A DNA stretch of 64,000 bases from Fermentimonas sp. GTDB taxonomy: Bacteria > Bacteroidota > Bacteroidia > Bacteroidales > Dysgonomonadaceae. The translations under genes were made by a program, and so were the position numbers. Numbering within the stretch: the first letter of the stretch is position 1; every line of letters starts with the position of its first letter. Under the pieces are notes generated by a model that was not told where the DNA came from, made no database searches, and worked only from the letters and a program-made list of their open reading frames with translations. Where the stretch lies: the NCBI GenBank assembly GCA_028709385.1, contig JAQVXD010000001.1, forward strand, positions 186,001 to 250,000, in the 5' to 3' direction. Below, piece after piece: positions 1 through 8,346 of the stretch.

Positions 1-1338
1 AATTACAACAGCATATTCTATCTGGGTGGTTCAGTACGACGTGATGGTATTTCCAATCTGCATAAAGATAATCGTTGGGGTACATTCTATGGTGGATCTG
101 CTGCTTTCAGAATTTCAGCAATGGATTTTTGGAGTGAAAGTCCGATAAATAATGTAGTAAGTGATTTACGTATAAGAGGAAGTTTTGCAGAAGTTGGTAA
201 CGACAGACTTTCAGGAGACTTCATGTTTCAGGATATTTTTGCAGGTCAGAAGTATGGAGATCAGCCGGGTATAGCATATTATCAGGCAGGTAACCCCGCA
301 CTGCAATGGGAAAAGCAGAAGATACTGGACTTTGGATTTGATGCTGCTTTTCTACAAAACAGGTTTAATCTTGTTTTTGCATATTGGCAAAAGGATAATA
401 GTGACATCGTGTTAGATGTTCCAACACCACCGTCATTAGGAATCCCATGGAATGTAATTGCACAAAACTATGGTGAGATAGAAAACAGTGGTATTGAGAT
501 AGAAGTAGGAGGTAATATAATTCAGAAAAATGATCTGACTTGGAAAACATCTTTCAACTTTTCAACTCAGAAAAGCAAAGTTGTAACTTTAGTTAATGAT
601 ATTCCTTATGAGCATTATATATTACGTGAAGGTGAATCTGTCAATGCTTTATGGGGTTACAGGTATGCAGGTGTTAATATGAGTAACGGCAATCCCATGT
701 ATTATAAAAAGGATGGTTCAATCGTTCAGGGAAATATTACTAATTCGGTTTATTACGTCTATGATCCCAGTAACCCTAAAGATTTAAGTGAACGATCCAA
801 TCTGGTAGAAGAAGATAAATTCATACTGGGCAACTCTTTGCCTACATGGTTTGGCGGATGGGATAATACGTTAACAATTAAAAATTTTGATTTCAATATT
901 TTCTTCCGCTTCTCCGGAGGTAATAAGATTGCTAATGTAACTCGCAGAGATCTGCTCGATCAAGGTTTTACTAACAGCAGTACCGAAATCTTAGGCAGGT
1001 GGCAGAGCGAAGAAAATCCGGGTAATGGTGATGTCCCCAAACTATGGTATGGAAAGGGTGCATTTATTTCCAGATCAGGTGAAGGTTCATCGCGTTGGAT
1101 CGAAAATGGAGATTTTCTGAAGCTTCAGAATCTTTCAGTTGGATATAACATGCCTCAGGAAATATGCAAGCAGCTATGGGTAGAAAGAGTCAGAATTTAT
1201 GTTCAGGGACAAAATCTGGCAACTTTCACTGATTATAGTGGATTAGATCCTGAGGGTTATACTGTTGTTCCGGGTGTTGACTGGAATGGTAATCCACAGC
1301 AAAGGACAGTATTGTTTGGTTTGAATATCGGCTTTTAA
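1..1338 (+). CDS. SusC/RagA-family TonB-dependent outer-membrane transporter, 3' part
   Basis: This is the C-terminal half of a SusC-type transporter whose 5' end lies outside the window. The reading frame is open from base 1 and gives 445 residues. The residues before the first internal ATG (121) contain the barrel motif SVRRDG followed by DNRWGT, which is characteristic of SusC barrels, so the ATG at 121 is not the true start. The chain ends LFGLNIGF; the final phenylalanine is the expected outer-membrane beta-signal. SusC proteins are 22-strand barrels that import bound oligosaccharides or peptides using TonB energy, together with a SusD lid. The susD partner starts 30 bases downstream. 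The substrate cannot be told from the sequence. Confidence 0.93.
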   Translation, partial: NYNSIFYLGGSVRRDGISNLHKDNRWGTFYGGSAAFRISAMDFWSESPINNVVSDLRIRGSFAEVGNDRLSGDFMFQDIFAGQKYGDQPGIAYYQAGNPALQWEKQKILDFGFDAAFLQNRFNLVFAYWQKDNSDIVLDVPTPPSLGIPWNVIAQNYGEIENSGIEIEVGGNIIQKNDLTWKTSFNFSTQKSKVVTLVNDIPYEHYILREGESVNALWGYRYAGVNMSNGNPMYYKKDGSIVQGNITNSVYYVYDPSNPKDLSERSNLVEEDKFILGNSLPTWFGGWDNTLTIKNFDFNIFFRFSGGNKIANVTRRDLLDQGFTNSSTEILGRWQSEENPGNGDVPKLWYGKGAFISRSGEGSSRWIENGDFLKLQNLSVGYNMPQEICKQLWVERVRIYVQGQNLATFTDYSGLDPEGYTVVPGVDWNGNPQQRTVLFGLNIGF

Positions 1339-1368
1339 TAAAATGTTTAACGAAAATACAGATGTAAT

Positions 1369-2970
1369 ATGAAAAATATATTATCTATTTTATTTTGTCT
1401 GACATTGCTGTTCAGTTGTACTGAGCAGGCAATAGATCTTGATCAGAAAGATGCTATACCCTATGATGTGGCGTTTGCGACAGCTGATCGTTGCGAGTTG
1501 GCAATAGTTGGTTGTTATGACGCAGCGCAAAGTGGCTATTACCCCGGCAATAATCAAAGAAGAGGTTATCCGTTTGGTGCTGCTACCGTACAACAGGGAG
1601 ATATGAAGGGTGAACTTATGATAAATGTACAGCAGTTTTTTGCAGTTACCTATAATGGTGATTACTCTGTATCATCACCAAACGGTCAGGCACATTGGGA
1701 ATGTACTTATCAAATGATCAACAAAATCAATATTGTTATTGAAGGCCTTAGAACCGCAGCTGAAAACGGAGTTTTAACACAAGAAAAGGCAGCTGACGGA
1801 GAAGCAGAAGTGCGTTTCCTGAGAGCCCTGGGTTTACATGAGTTACTGGTCTATTTTGCACTTCCTTATGCTGCAACTGCCGATGCCTCTCATTACGGAG
1901 TTCCTATAAGTACTGTGCCAATAAATACTATTGATAAGGTGGAAGAAGCTAAAGAAGCAGGAAGAGCCACTGTGGCTGCAACTTATAGTCAGATACTTGA
2001 TGATCTTGAATTTGCAGAACAGAATCTTGCAGCTACAAGATCTGGAGGGTTGAAGATTTCACGTGCAACTAGAGGTGCTGCCATAGCACTCAAGGCACGT
2101 GTATATCAGCATATGGGTAATTGGACTAATGTAATTGCCGAATCCGGTAAAATTGTAAGCGCTACAGCTCCTTTCACAAGTCCTGTCGGCGGATATGCTT
2201 TAACAGAAGATCCTGAAGGACCATTTGCAAATAACAGAAGCAATAGTGAGTCAATTTTCTCTATAGAAAATAGTGCGCTCGATAACGCTACTAACAATGG
2301 ATCACTTTCTCAATTTTATTTTACCGTTCGCAGTTTAGTTGCAGTAAGTCCAATTATAATTAACGCCGACTATTGGCTTGAGAGTGATTTAAGGCGCGAA
2401 CAGCTTTTGAGAAGATCTCAATATGGAAGCATAAATGCTTTTTGGTCCTGGAAGTATCGCGCAGGTACTGTAATGAACGACTGGACACCAATACTTCGCT
2501 ATGCAGAAGTCTTGCTTAATTATGCCGAAGCCGAAGCACGGCAAAATGGAGTTACTCAAAAGGCTGTTGATCTGCTTAATGCGGTCCGTAACAGAGCTGT
2601 TACAGATACAGAATTACAATTCAGCTTGTCCTCTTTTGCTAATGTAGATGAGCTTATGGACGCCATACTGAAAGAGCGTGAAATTGAATTTCTGGCAGAA
2701 GGAAGACGCTGGCCTGATATTCATCGTTTAACATACGACAGTAAGTATGCAATCAAAAGTAAAGACGGTAAAGCGGGTGTTCCTGAAAAAGCAACATGGG
2801 GAAGTATGAAAACAGAATCATACAATCCGGCTTCGGGAGTCGTTGATCCGGCGATAATTAAAACAGCTGGTTATAACTTCGAAGACAGAAAATACATTTT
2901 CCCGATCCCACTGTCTGAGATATCCTCCAATCCAAAAATTGCAGGACAACAAAATGCCGGCTGGAATTAA
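1369..2970 (+). CDS. SusD/RagB-family surface lipoprotein (pair 1)
   Basis: A 533-residue SusD-type nutrient-binding lipoprotein, expected to sit on the cell surface as the lid of the SusC barrel encoded just upstream. The N-terminus has a lipoprotein signal peptide ending LLFSC, with cysteine 17 as the lipidation site. The alpha-helical TPR-like body and a C-terminal section with EIEFLAEGRRWPDIHRL and a final FPIPLSEISSNP-type motif are typical of RagB/SusD proteins. The family binds glycans or peptides; which one applies here is unknown. It is co-oriented with the upstream susC with a 30-base gap, and an intrinsic terminator follows its stop codon, so the two form one transcription unit. 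Confidence 0.93.
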   Translation: MKNILSILFCLTLLFSCTEQAIDLDQKDAIPYDVAFATADRCELAIVGCYDAAQSGYYPGNNQRRGYPFGAATVQQGDMKGELMINVQQFFAVTYNGDYSVSSPNGQAHWECTYQMINKINIVIEGLRTAAENGVLTQEKAADGEAEVRFLRALGLHELLVYFALPYAATADASHYGVPISTVPINTIDKVEEAKEAGRATVAATYSQILDDLEFAEQNLAATRSGGLKISRATRGAAIALKARVYQHMGNWTNVIAESGKIVSATAPFTSPVGGYALTEDPEGPFANNRSNSESIFSIENSALDNATNNGSLSQFYFTVRSLVAVSPIIINADYWLESDLRREQLLRRSQYGSINAFWSWKYRAGTVMNDWTPILRYAEVLLNYAEAEARQNGVTQKAVDLLNAVRNRAVTDTELQFSLSSFANVDELMDAILKEREIEFLAEGRRWPDIHRLTYDSKYAIKSKDGKAGVPEKATWGSMKTESYNPASGVVDPAIIKTAGYNFEDRKYIFPIPLSEISSNPKIAGQQNAGWN

Positions 2971-2992
2971 ACTTCATTATTATTTAATCGGT

Positions 2993-3023
2993 GAGACTGT
3001 CTTTAGGGGCAGTCTCATTTTTT
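2993..3023 (+). terminator. Intrinsic terminator after susC/D pair 1
   Basis: The stem GAGACTG / CAGTCTC encloses a short loop and is followed directly by a run of six T. It lies 22 bases after the susD stop and separates pair 1 from pair 2. Confidence 0.85.
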
Positions 3024-3126
3024 ATAAATAAGACCATTCATTTGAAAAAAACAAATATATATAATTACTATTTAACATAGACCGTCTCGATTTGACATTA
3101 AAAACGTCATTTATTTAGCTAAATAG

Positions 3127-3157
3127 TTGCATAATGATTTTATAAAACTTACTTTTG
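3127..3157 (+). promoter_or_regulatory. Bacteroidetes-type promoter, upstream copy before susC pair 2
   Basis: A TTG at 3127-3129 is followed after 20 bases by TACTTTTG (3150-3157), matching the -33 TTG / -7 TAnnTTTG pattern of the Bacteroidetes primary sigma factor. Transcription from here would give a leader of about 365 nt before the susC ATG at 3529. No convincing open reading frame was found between 3160 and 3490. The alternative is that it drives an unrecognised small RNA. Confidence 0.5.
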
Positions 3158-3348
3158 CATCTTCTCGATTTTTTGAGAGATTGATTAGGTTATTCAATTG
3201 TTAAAATAATGAAGTTTTTATGTTATTTTTCTTAGTCAAAAAGAGAGAGTGTTTACAACAAAAGTAACTAAATGGAGCTTTTTTGCAACTATTTCTCCTT
3301 TTATCTAAAAATAAAGTGACAAAAAACTCTTAGTTAAAAAAAATAATA

Positions 3349-3356
3349 TATATTTG
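3349..3356 (+). promoter_or_regulatory. Second -7 box before susC pair 2 (TATATTTG)
   Basis: TATATTTG matches TAnnTTTG and is identical to the box before the third susC (11112-11119); the bases just downstream are also similar in the two genes. No clear -33 TTTG was seen at 19-21 bases upstream, which could mean an activator or an alternative sigma factor is needed. The leader from here is about 165 nt. Confidence 0.5.
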
Positions 3357-3498
3357 TGATATGAAGTAAATCTGTGTAAATGTTAAAGTGTGAATTGAAT
3401 TGATAATTAATTTTGAGTCAAAAGCCATATAACCGATTATTCTAACAATGTCATGCCACATTTCTACAGTATTAAATTGTAAGAGAAAATAAATAATA

Positions 3499-3528
3499 AT
3501 GAAAGTGTTTAATTAAAAAGTAGAGTTT
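3499..3528 (+). promoter_or_regulatory. Conserved mini-ORF and start-proximal leader of susC pair 2
   Basis: ATG at 3499 opens a five-codon frame (MKVFN, stop TAA 3514-3516), followed by 12 bases and the susC ATG at 3529. The third susC has a nearly identical arrangement (11183-11212; MKVSN, stop, 12 bases, ATG). The bases AATTAAAAAG and AGAGTTT are shared. It may be a translation-initiation enhancer or a leader peptide coupled to susC; both are inference. Confidence 0.45.
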
Positions 3529-6500
3529 ATGAAAAGAAAACTAACTATGTTTTTGGCCCTGTTCTTTATAGGAATTGGGATTGTTTCGGCTCAGACACAG
3601 GTACGGGGTACCGTAGTTGATGTTTCAGGTGAGCCACTGATCGGGGTTACAATACAGGTAAAGGGTACTACACAAGGAACCATTACTGACTATGACGGCA
3701 ATTTTTCTCTGTCTGCTCCCGCAGGTGGAACATTAGTTGTGTCATATGTTGGTTTTGAGACGCAAGAAGTTCCTGTGAGTGCTAATGTTAATATTGTACT
3801 GCACACAGACACAGAATTGCTTGATGAGGTAATTGTTGTTGCGTATGGTACTTCAACAAGAGGAACATTTACAGGTTCTGCCGGAGTGGTTGATTCGGAA
3901 AAGCTTGAGATGCGTCAGATCTCTAACGTGTCAAATGCTCTTTCTGGAAATGTTGCCGGTGTTCAGATTTTGAGCAACGACGGACAGCCAGGTTCTTCTG
4001 CTACAGTTCGTATTAGAGGTGTTGGATCAATTAATGCAGGTATGGATCCTCTGTATGTAGTAGATGGTATACCTTTTGACGGTGATCTATCATCTCTTAA
4101 TCCTTCTGATATTGCATCTATGACAGTTTTGAAAGATGCTGCTTCAACTGCACTTTATGGTGCTCGCGGAGCAAATGGTATCATTATGATTACAACAAAA
4201 CAAGGTAAAGGGGGCTCTACAGTAAGTTTTGAGGCAAGATATGGTGTTAACTCACGTTCAATCAGAAATTACGATGTTCTTACAAGTCCTAAAAACTACA
4301 TAGAGAAATCATATCAGGCTATTTATAATGCAGGTGTTTATTCACTGGGTTATGATCCGGTAAGAGCAAACAGATATGCAAATACAACTTTGACAAAGAA
4401 CAGTGAAGGTGGATCAGGATATACAATTTACACAGTTCCACAGGGAGAACTTCTTGTTGGTACAAACGGTATGTTAAATCCAAATGCAACTTTAGGCTAT
4501 AATGATGGAGAGTTTTATTATACTCCAGACAGCTGGGCTGATGAAACATTTAGCAATAACCCTCGTCAGGAATATAACTTATCAATTTCAGGTGGTAACG
4601 ACCGTGGAAGTCACTATATCTCATTCGGATATCTTAACGACCAGGGTATAGTTTCAAACTCAGGTTTTGAAAGATTCTCAACTCGTTTTAATGGAGACTA
4701 TAAAGTTAAGGATTGGCTTAAAGTTGGATCTAATATGAACTACAACTTTTCAGACAGTCGTTTTTCAGATGAAAATACATCTACCAGCTCTTCAGGTAAC
4801 GCATTCTTTATTGCTAACTATGTAGCGCCAATATATCCTATATATGTAAGAAACGGATCTGATGAGCAGATCTCTCTTCTTAACGGTAAAACAATGTTTG
4901 ATTACGGTGACGGACAGAGTACTAACTTCAGCAGAAGTTTTATGTCTATTGCCAACCCGGCAGGAGACTTGATGTTTAATGATACTAACTATGCAATGGA
5001 TATTTTCAACGGTAGCTGGTATGCAGAACTTACTCCTCTTGAAGGACTGACATTAACAGCAAGATACGGATTAAACGTGAATAACCGTAAATACAGCGAT
5101 TTGGGTAATGCATACATGGGACAAAGTTCTTCGTATGGTGGTACCGCTTATCAGCAGTTGGACAGATTTTATGGATTCAACCAGCAATACCTTGCTCACT
5201 ATAACTATGCATTAGATGAGATTAACAACTTTGATGTAACTGTCGGTTATGATGAATATTCATACAGTAACCAGATGATGTACGCATCAGGTCAGAATCT
5301 ATACAACCCGGAAAGTTACTATGTAAGTAATGCAATTGATAACTTAAGAGGTGGCGGTACTTTGGATGAGTATTCAACACGTGGTATCATTGCCCGTTTG
5401 AATTATTCTCATGATAATAAATATTTTGGTAATATTGCTTACAGAAGAGATGCTTCTTCACGATTCCATCCTGATAACAGATGGGGTAACTTCTGGTCAG
5501 CCAGTGGTGCCTGGATGATGAGTGATGAAGGATTCATGGAAGGAATCGACTGGTTAAACATGCTTAAACTAAAAGCTTCTTTCGGACAGCAGGGTAACGA
5601 TAATATCGGTAACTACTACGCATGGTTAGACCAGTTCAGAATGACAGGTGCTGATGGAGTATTTGCTGATGGTGCTCTTATATATAAAGGTAATGCAGAT
5701 CTTTCATGGGAGACTTCAACATCTTATAACCTCGGGTTCGACTATGCAATGTTTAACAATTCATTGACAGGTAGTTTAGAGTATTTCGGAAGGAAGTCAG
5801 GTGATATGCTTTATAATAAGCCTACTGCCGGTAGTTTGGGTTACACTTCAATACCTATGAATATTGGGTCAATGACAAACTCAGGTATAGAGTTAGACCT
5901 TAACTGGAATGCGGTTAATACTCGGGATATAAACTGGGATATTTATTTTAATGCTACATCAATTAAAAACAAAATTAATGAACTGCATCCTGACCTGGAA
6001 GGTAAGATGATTGACGGAACCCGTATTTACGAAGAAGGTGAATCAATGTATCGTATGTATCTGGTTGAATATGGTGGTGTTGATGCTGAAACAGGTTTAG
6101 CTCAATATTGGGCAACTGATGCAGAAACAGAAGAAAGATATCTGACTGACGACTTTGCAGTAGCACAGAACCATAGAATTGCAACAAATGACCTTCTGCC
6201 AAAAGTGTATGGTGGTTTTGGTACTTCAGTAACTGCTTATGGATTTGATGCAGGTATTCAGTTTGCATATCAGCTTGGCGGAAAAATATTCGATAGCGGA
6301 TATCAGAGATTAATGCATAGTGGTAATTCATCTAATGCAGGTTTTAACTGGCATAAAGATATTTACAATGCATGGACTCCCGAAAACACAAATACTGATG
6401 TGCCAAGGTTAGGTGCAAATGACAGATATGCAAGTTCAACTTCAACTCGTTTCTTAACAAGCTCAGATTATTTAAGTTTGAACAGTGTCACTTTAGGTTA

Positions 6501-6687
6501 TACAATTCCTGTTCAAAAACTTGCATCTGTTGATATCAGCAGATTGAGGATTTATGTAGTAGCAGAAAATGTTGGAGTTTTAACCAGCAGAAAAGGATTA
6601 GATCCAAGACAGAGCTATATTTCGGCAACAACTGCAAGATATACTCCTATACGTTCGGTATCCGGTGGTGTTAGTTTAACATTTTAA
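3529..6687 (+). CDS. SusC/RagA-family TonB-dependent outer-membrane transporter (pair 2)
   Basis: A complete 1052-residue SusC-type transporter. Residues 1-21 form a signal peptide ending VSAQ. Residues 25-100 form a carboxypeptidase-regulatory-like beta domain with the typical GTVVD and DGNFSL motifs. A TonB-box-like stretch DEVIVVAYGT is near 99-108, the plug domain runs to about 225 (DPLYVVDGIP, ALYGARGANG), and the rest is the beta-barrel ending GVSLTF with a terminal phenylalanine. The family imports bound oligomers across the outer membrane. susD follows after 13 bases and a third lipoprotein after that. There is no adjacent enzyme to suggest a substrate. The first hundred residues resemble those of the susC at 11213. 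Confidence 0.96.
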   Translation: MKRKLTMFLALFFIGIGIVSAQTQVRGTVVDVSGEPLIGVTIQVKGTTQGTITDYDGNFSLSAPAGGTLVVSYVGFETQEVPVSANVNIVLHTDTELLDEVIVVAYGTSTRGTFTGSAGVVDSEKLEMRQISNVSNALSGNVAGVQILSNDGQPGSSATVRIRGVGSINAGMDPLYVVDGIPFDGDLSSLNPSDIASMTVLKDAASTALYGARGANGIIMITTKQGKGGSTVSFEARYGVNSRSIRNYDVLTSPKNYIEKSYQAIYNAGVYSLGYDPVRANRYANTTLTKNSEGGSGYTIYTVPQGELLVGTNGMLNPNATLGYNDGEFYYTPDSWADETFSNNPRQEYNLSISGGNDRGSHYISFGYLNDQGIVSNSGFERFSTRFNGDYKVKDWLKVGSNMNYNFSDSRFSDENTSTSSSGNAFFIANYVAPIYPIYVRNGSDEQISLLNGKTMFDYGDGQSTNFSRSFMSIANPAGDLMFNDTNYAMDIFNGSWYAELTPLEGLTLTARYGLNVNNRKYSDLGNAYMGQSSSYGGTAYQQLDRFYGFNQQYLAHYNYALDEINNFDVTVGYDEYSYSNQMMYASGQNLYNPESYYVSNAIDNLRGGGTLDEYSTRGIIARLNYSHDNKYFGNIAYRRDASSRFHPDNRWGNFWSASGAWMMSDEGFMEGIDWLNMLKLKASFGQQGNDNIGNYYAWLDQFRMTGADGVFADGALIYKGNADLSWETSTSYNLGFDYAMFNNSLTGSLEYFGRKSGDMLYNKPTAGSLGYTSIPMNIGSMTNSGIELDLNWNAVNTRDINWDIYFNATSIKNKINELHPDLEGKMIDGTRIYEEGESMYRMYLVEYGGVDAETGLAQYWATDAETEERYLTDDFAVAQNHRIATNDLLPKVYGGFGTSVTAYGFDAGIQFAYQLGGKIFDSGYQRLMHSGNSSNAGFNWHKDIYNAWTPENTNTDVPRLGANDRYASSTSTRFLTSSDYLSLNSVTLGYTIPVQKLASVDISRLRIYVVAENVGVLTSRKGLDPRQSYISATTARYTPIRSVSGGVSLTF

Positions 6688-6700
6688 TTGAAAAATATAG

Positions 6701-8320
6701 ATGATTATGAAAATAAAATATTTAATTATAACAATAACATCATTAGCTCTTCTGTTTACAGGATGTAATGATTTAGACACATTGCCACAGGGAAATGATG
6801 TTACTTCAAAGCAAAAAGGAGAAACATACGAGCTGAACCCTGAAAGAGCTGAAGCGGGAGTAAATGCCATTTTTGCTCAATTCAACCAGTATATGCCAAA
6901 CGAAACAGCACTTGGTGCAAGCAGACATAACGACTTTGGCTACCCTTCAGTAATGTTATTTACAGATGCAAACGGATATGATGTTGTATCTGATGACAAT
7001 GGATATAACTGGACAGGTAATAGTTTGGACTATTCTGACCGAGTATATACTTCTAACGAGTCTCAGATCGTCTGGAACAATTTGTACTCTATGATTTTTG
7101 CAGCAAATAGTGTAGTAGGAGCTAATGATCGTGCATCAGAGGATCCAACAAGCAATTTTTATCTTGGTCAAGGATTAGCTGCAAGGGCTTTTTCATATTT
7201 CAATTTAGTTCAATTATATCAATTCAATTACGTTGGTAACCAGAGTCAGCCTGCTGTACCTATTGTAACTGATGAAAACTCGGTTGAATTAGCTGAATTA
7301 GGTGGCGCTCCTCGTTCTACTGTTCAAGAGGTTTATGATTTGATAATTAGCGACTTGGATGATGCAATAGGGTATTTAGATGTAGCAGAAAAAGCTAAAG
7401 TTGTTCGTAAAGATAAAAGATACATAAATCTCGCTGTAGCATACGGTTTACGTGCGAGAGTTCACCTAACGATGCAAAAGTGGTCTGAAGCAGCAGCTGA
7501 TGCTACAGCTGCAATTAATGCAGCCACAGTAGAAAAGATCTTACCTGGAGGTTTAACTGATGTAAATAAACCTTCATTTATGGAAATAACAGAAAAAAAT
7601 TGGATGTGGGGCATAATTATATCAGAAACAGATAGGGTTGTAACTTCTGGTATTGTAAACTGGATTTCCCACATGGGTTCATTAAATTATGGATACGCTA
7701 ATTTTTCTGGTGGGAAACAAATAAATAAAGCACTTTATGAAACCATATCAGATTCTGATATTCGTAAAGGATGGTGGATTGATGAGTTTAAAGAATCTAA
7801 AAACCTTACAAGTGACCAACAGGCTACAGTTGATAGTTATGGTTATAACTCATATACCCAAGTTAAATTTGCACCTAATAATAATGAGCTAAAAACTTCA
7901 ACAAACGCTAATGATATTCCATTAATGAGGATTGAAGAAATGTATTTGATAAAAGCAGAAGCAGAGGCTATGAGTGGTGGAGGTAATTCAACACTTGTTG
8001 ATTTTGTTAAATCTTACAGAGATCCAAGTTATTCCTTTTCTTCTACAAATCCTGAAGAAGTTCAAGAAGAGGTATTTCGTCAAAGAAGAATTGAACTTTG
8101 GGGTGAAGGTCTCAACTGGTATGATATTATGAGACTAAACAAGCCTGTCGATCGCCGTGGTGGAGGATTCCCTAATGCTACAATGGTATTTAATATTGCT
8201 GCAAAAGATCCTATATTATTGTGGAGAATCCCACAGAAAGAAATAATTGCTAACCCCTCTTTGAACGAGGAGGATAACAATCCATCTGCACCAACACCCT
8301 TACCAGTAGCTGATAATTAA
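6701..8320 (+). CDS. SusD/RagB-family surface lipoprotein (pair 2)
   Basis: A 539-residue SusD-type lipoprotein paired with the susC ending 13 bases upstream. The signal peptide ends LLFTGC, giving an acylated cysteine at 22, or 20 if the in-frame ATG at 6707 is used. The body is helical, with the family features LGQGLAARAFSYFNLVQ (TPR-like helices), PRSTVQEVYDLIISDLDDAI, and RRIELWGEGLNWYDIMRL near the C-terminus. SusD proteins bind the substrate at the cell surface and close over the SusC barrel. The C-terminal tail is proline- and asparagine-rich. Substrate unknown. It is followed 26 bases later by another lipoprotein gene of the same unit. Confidence 0.95.
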   Translation: MIMKIKYLIITITSLALLFTGCNDLDTLPQGNDVTSKQKGETYELNPERAEAGVNAIFAQFNQYMPNETALGASRHNDFGYPSVMLFTDANGYDVVSDDNGYNWTGNSLDYSDRVYTSNESQIVWNNLYSMIFAANSVVGANDRASEDPTSNFYLGQGLAARAFSYFNLVQLYQFNYVGNQSQPAVPIVTDENSVELAELGGAPRSTVQEVYDLIISDLDDAIGYLDVAEKAKVVRKDKRYINLAVAYGLRARVHLTMQKWSEAAADATAAINAATVEKILPGGLTDVNKPSFMEITEKNWMWGIIISETDRVVTSGIVNWISHMGSLNYGYANFSGGKQINKALYETISDSDIRKGWWIDEFKESKNLTSDQQATVDSYGYNSYTQVKFAPNNNELKTSTNANDIPLMRIEEMYLIKAEAEAMSGGGNSTLVDFVKSYRDPSYSFSSTNPEEVQEEVFRQRRIELWGEGLNWYDIMRLNKPVDRRGGGFPNATMVFNIAAKDPILLWRIPQKEIIANPSLNEEDNNPSAPTPLPVADN

Positions 8321-8346
8321 TGTCGAACTTTTAATTTAAGTATATA

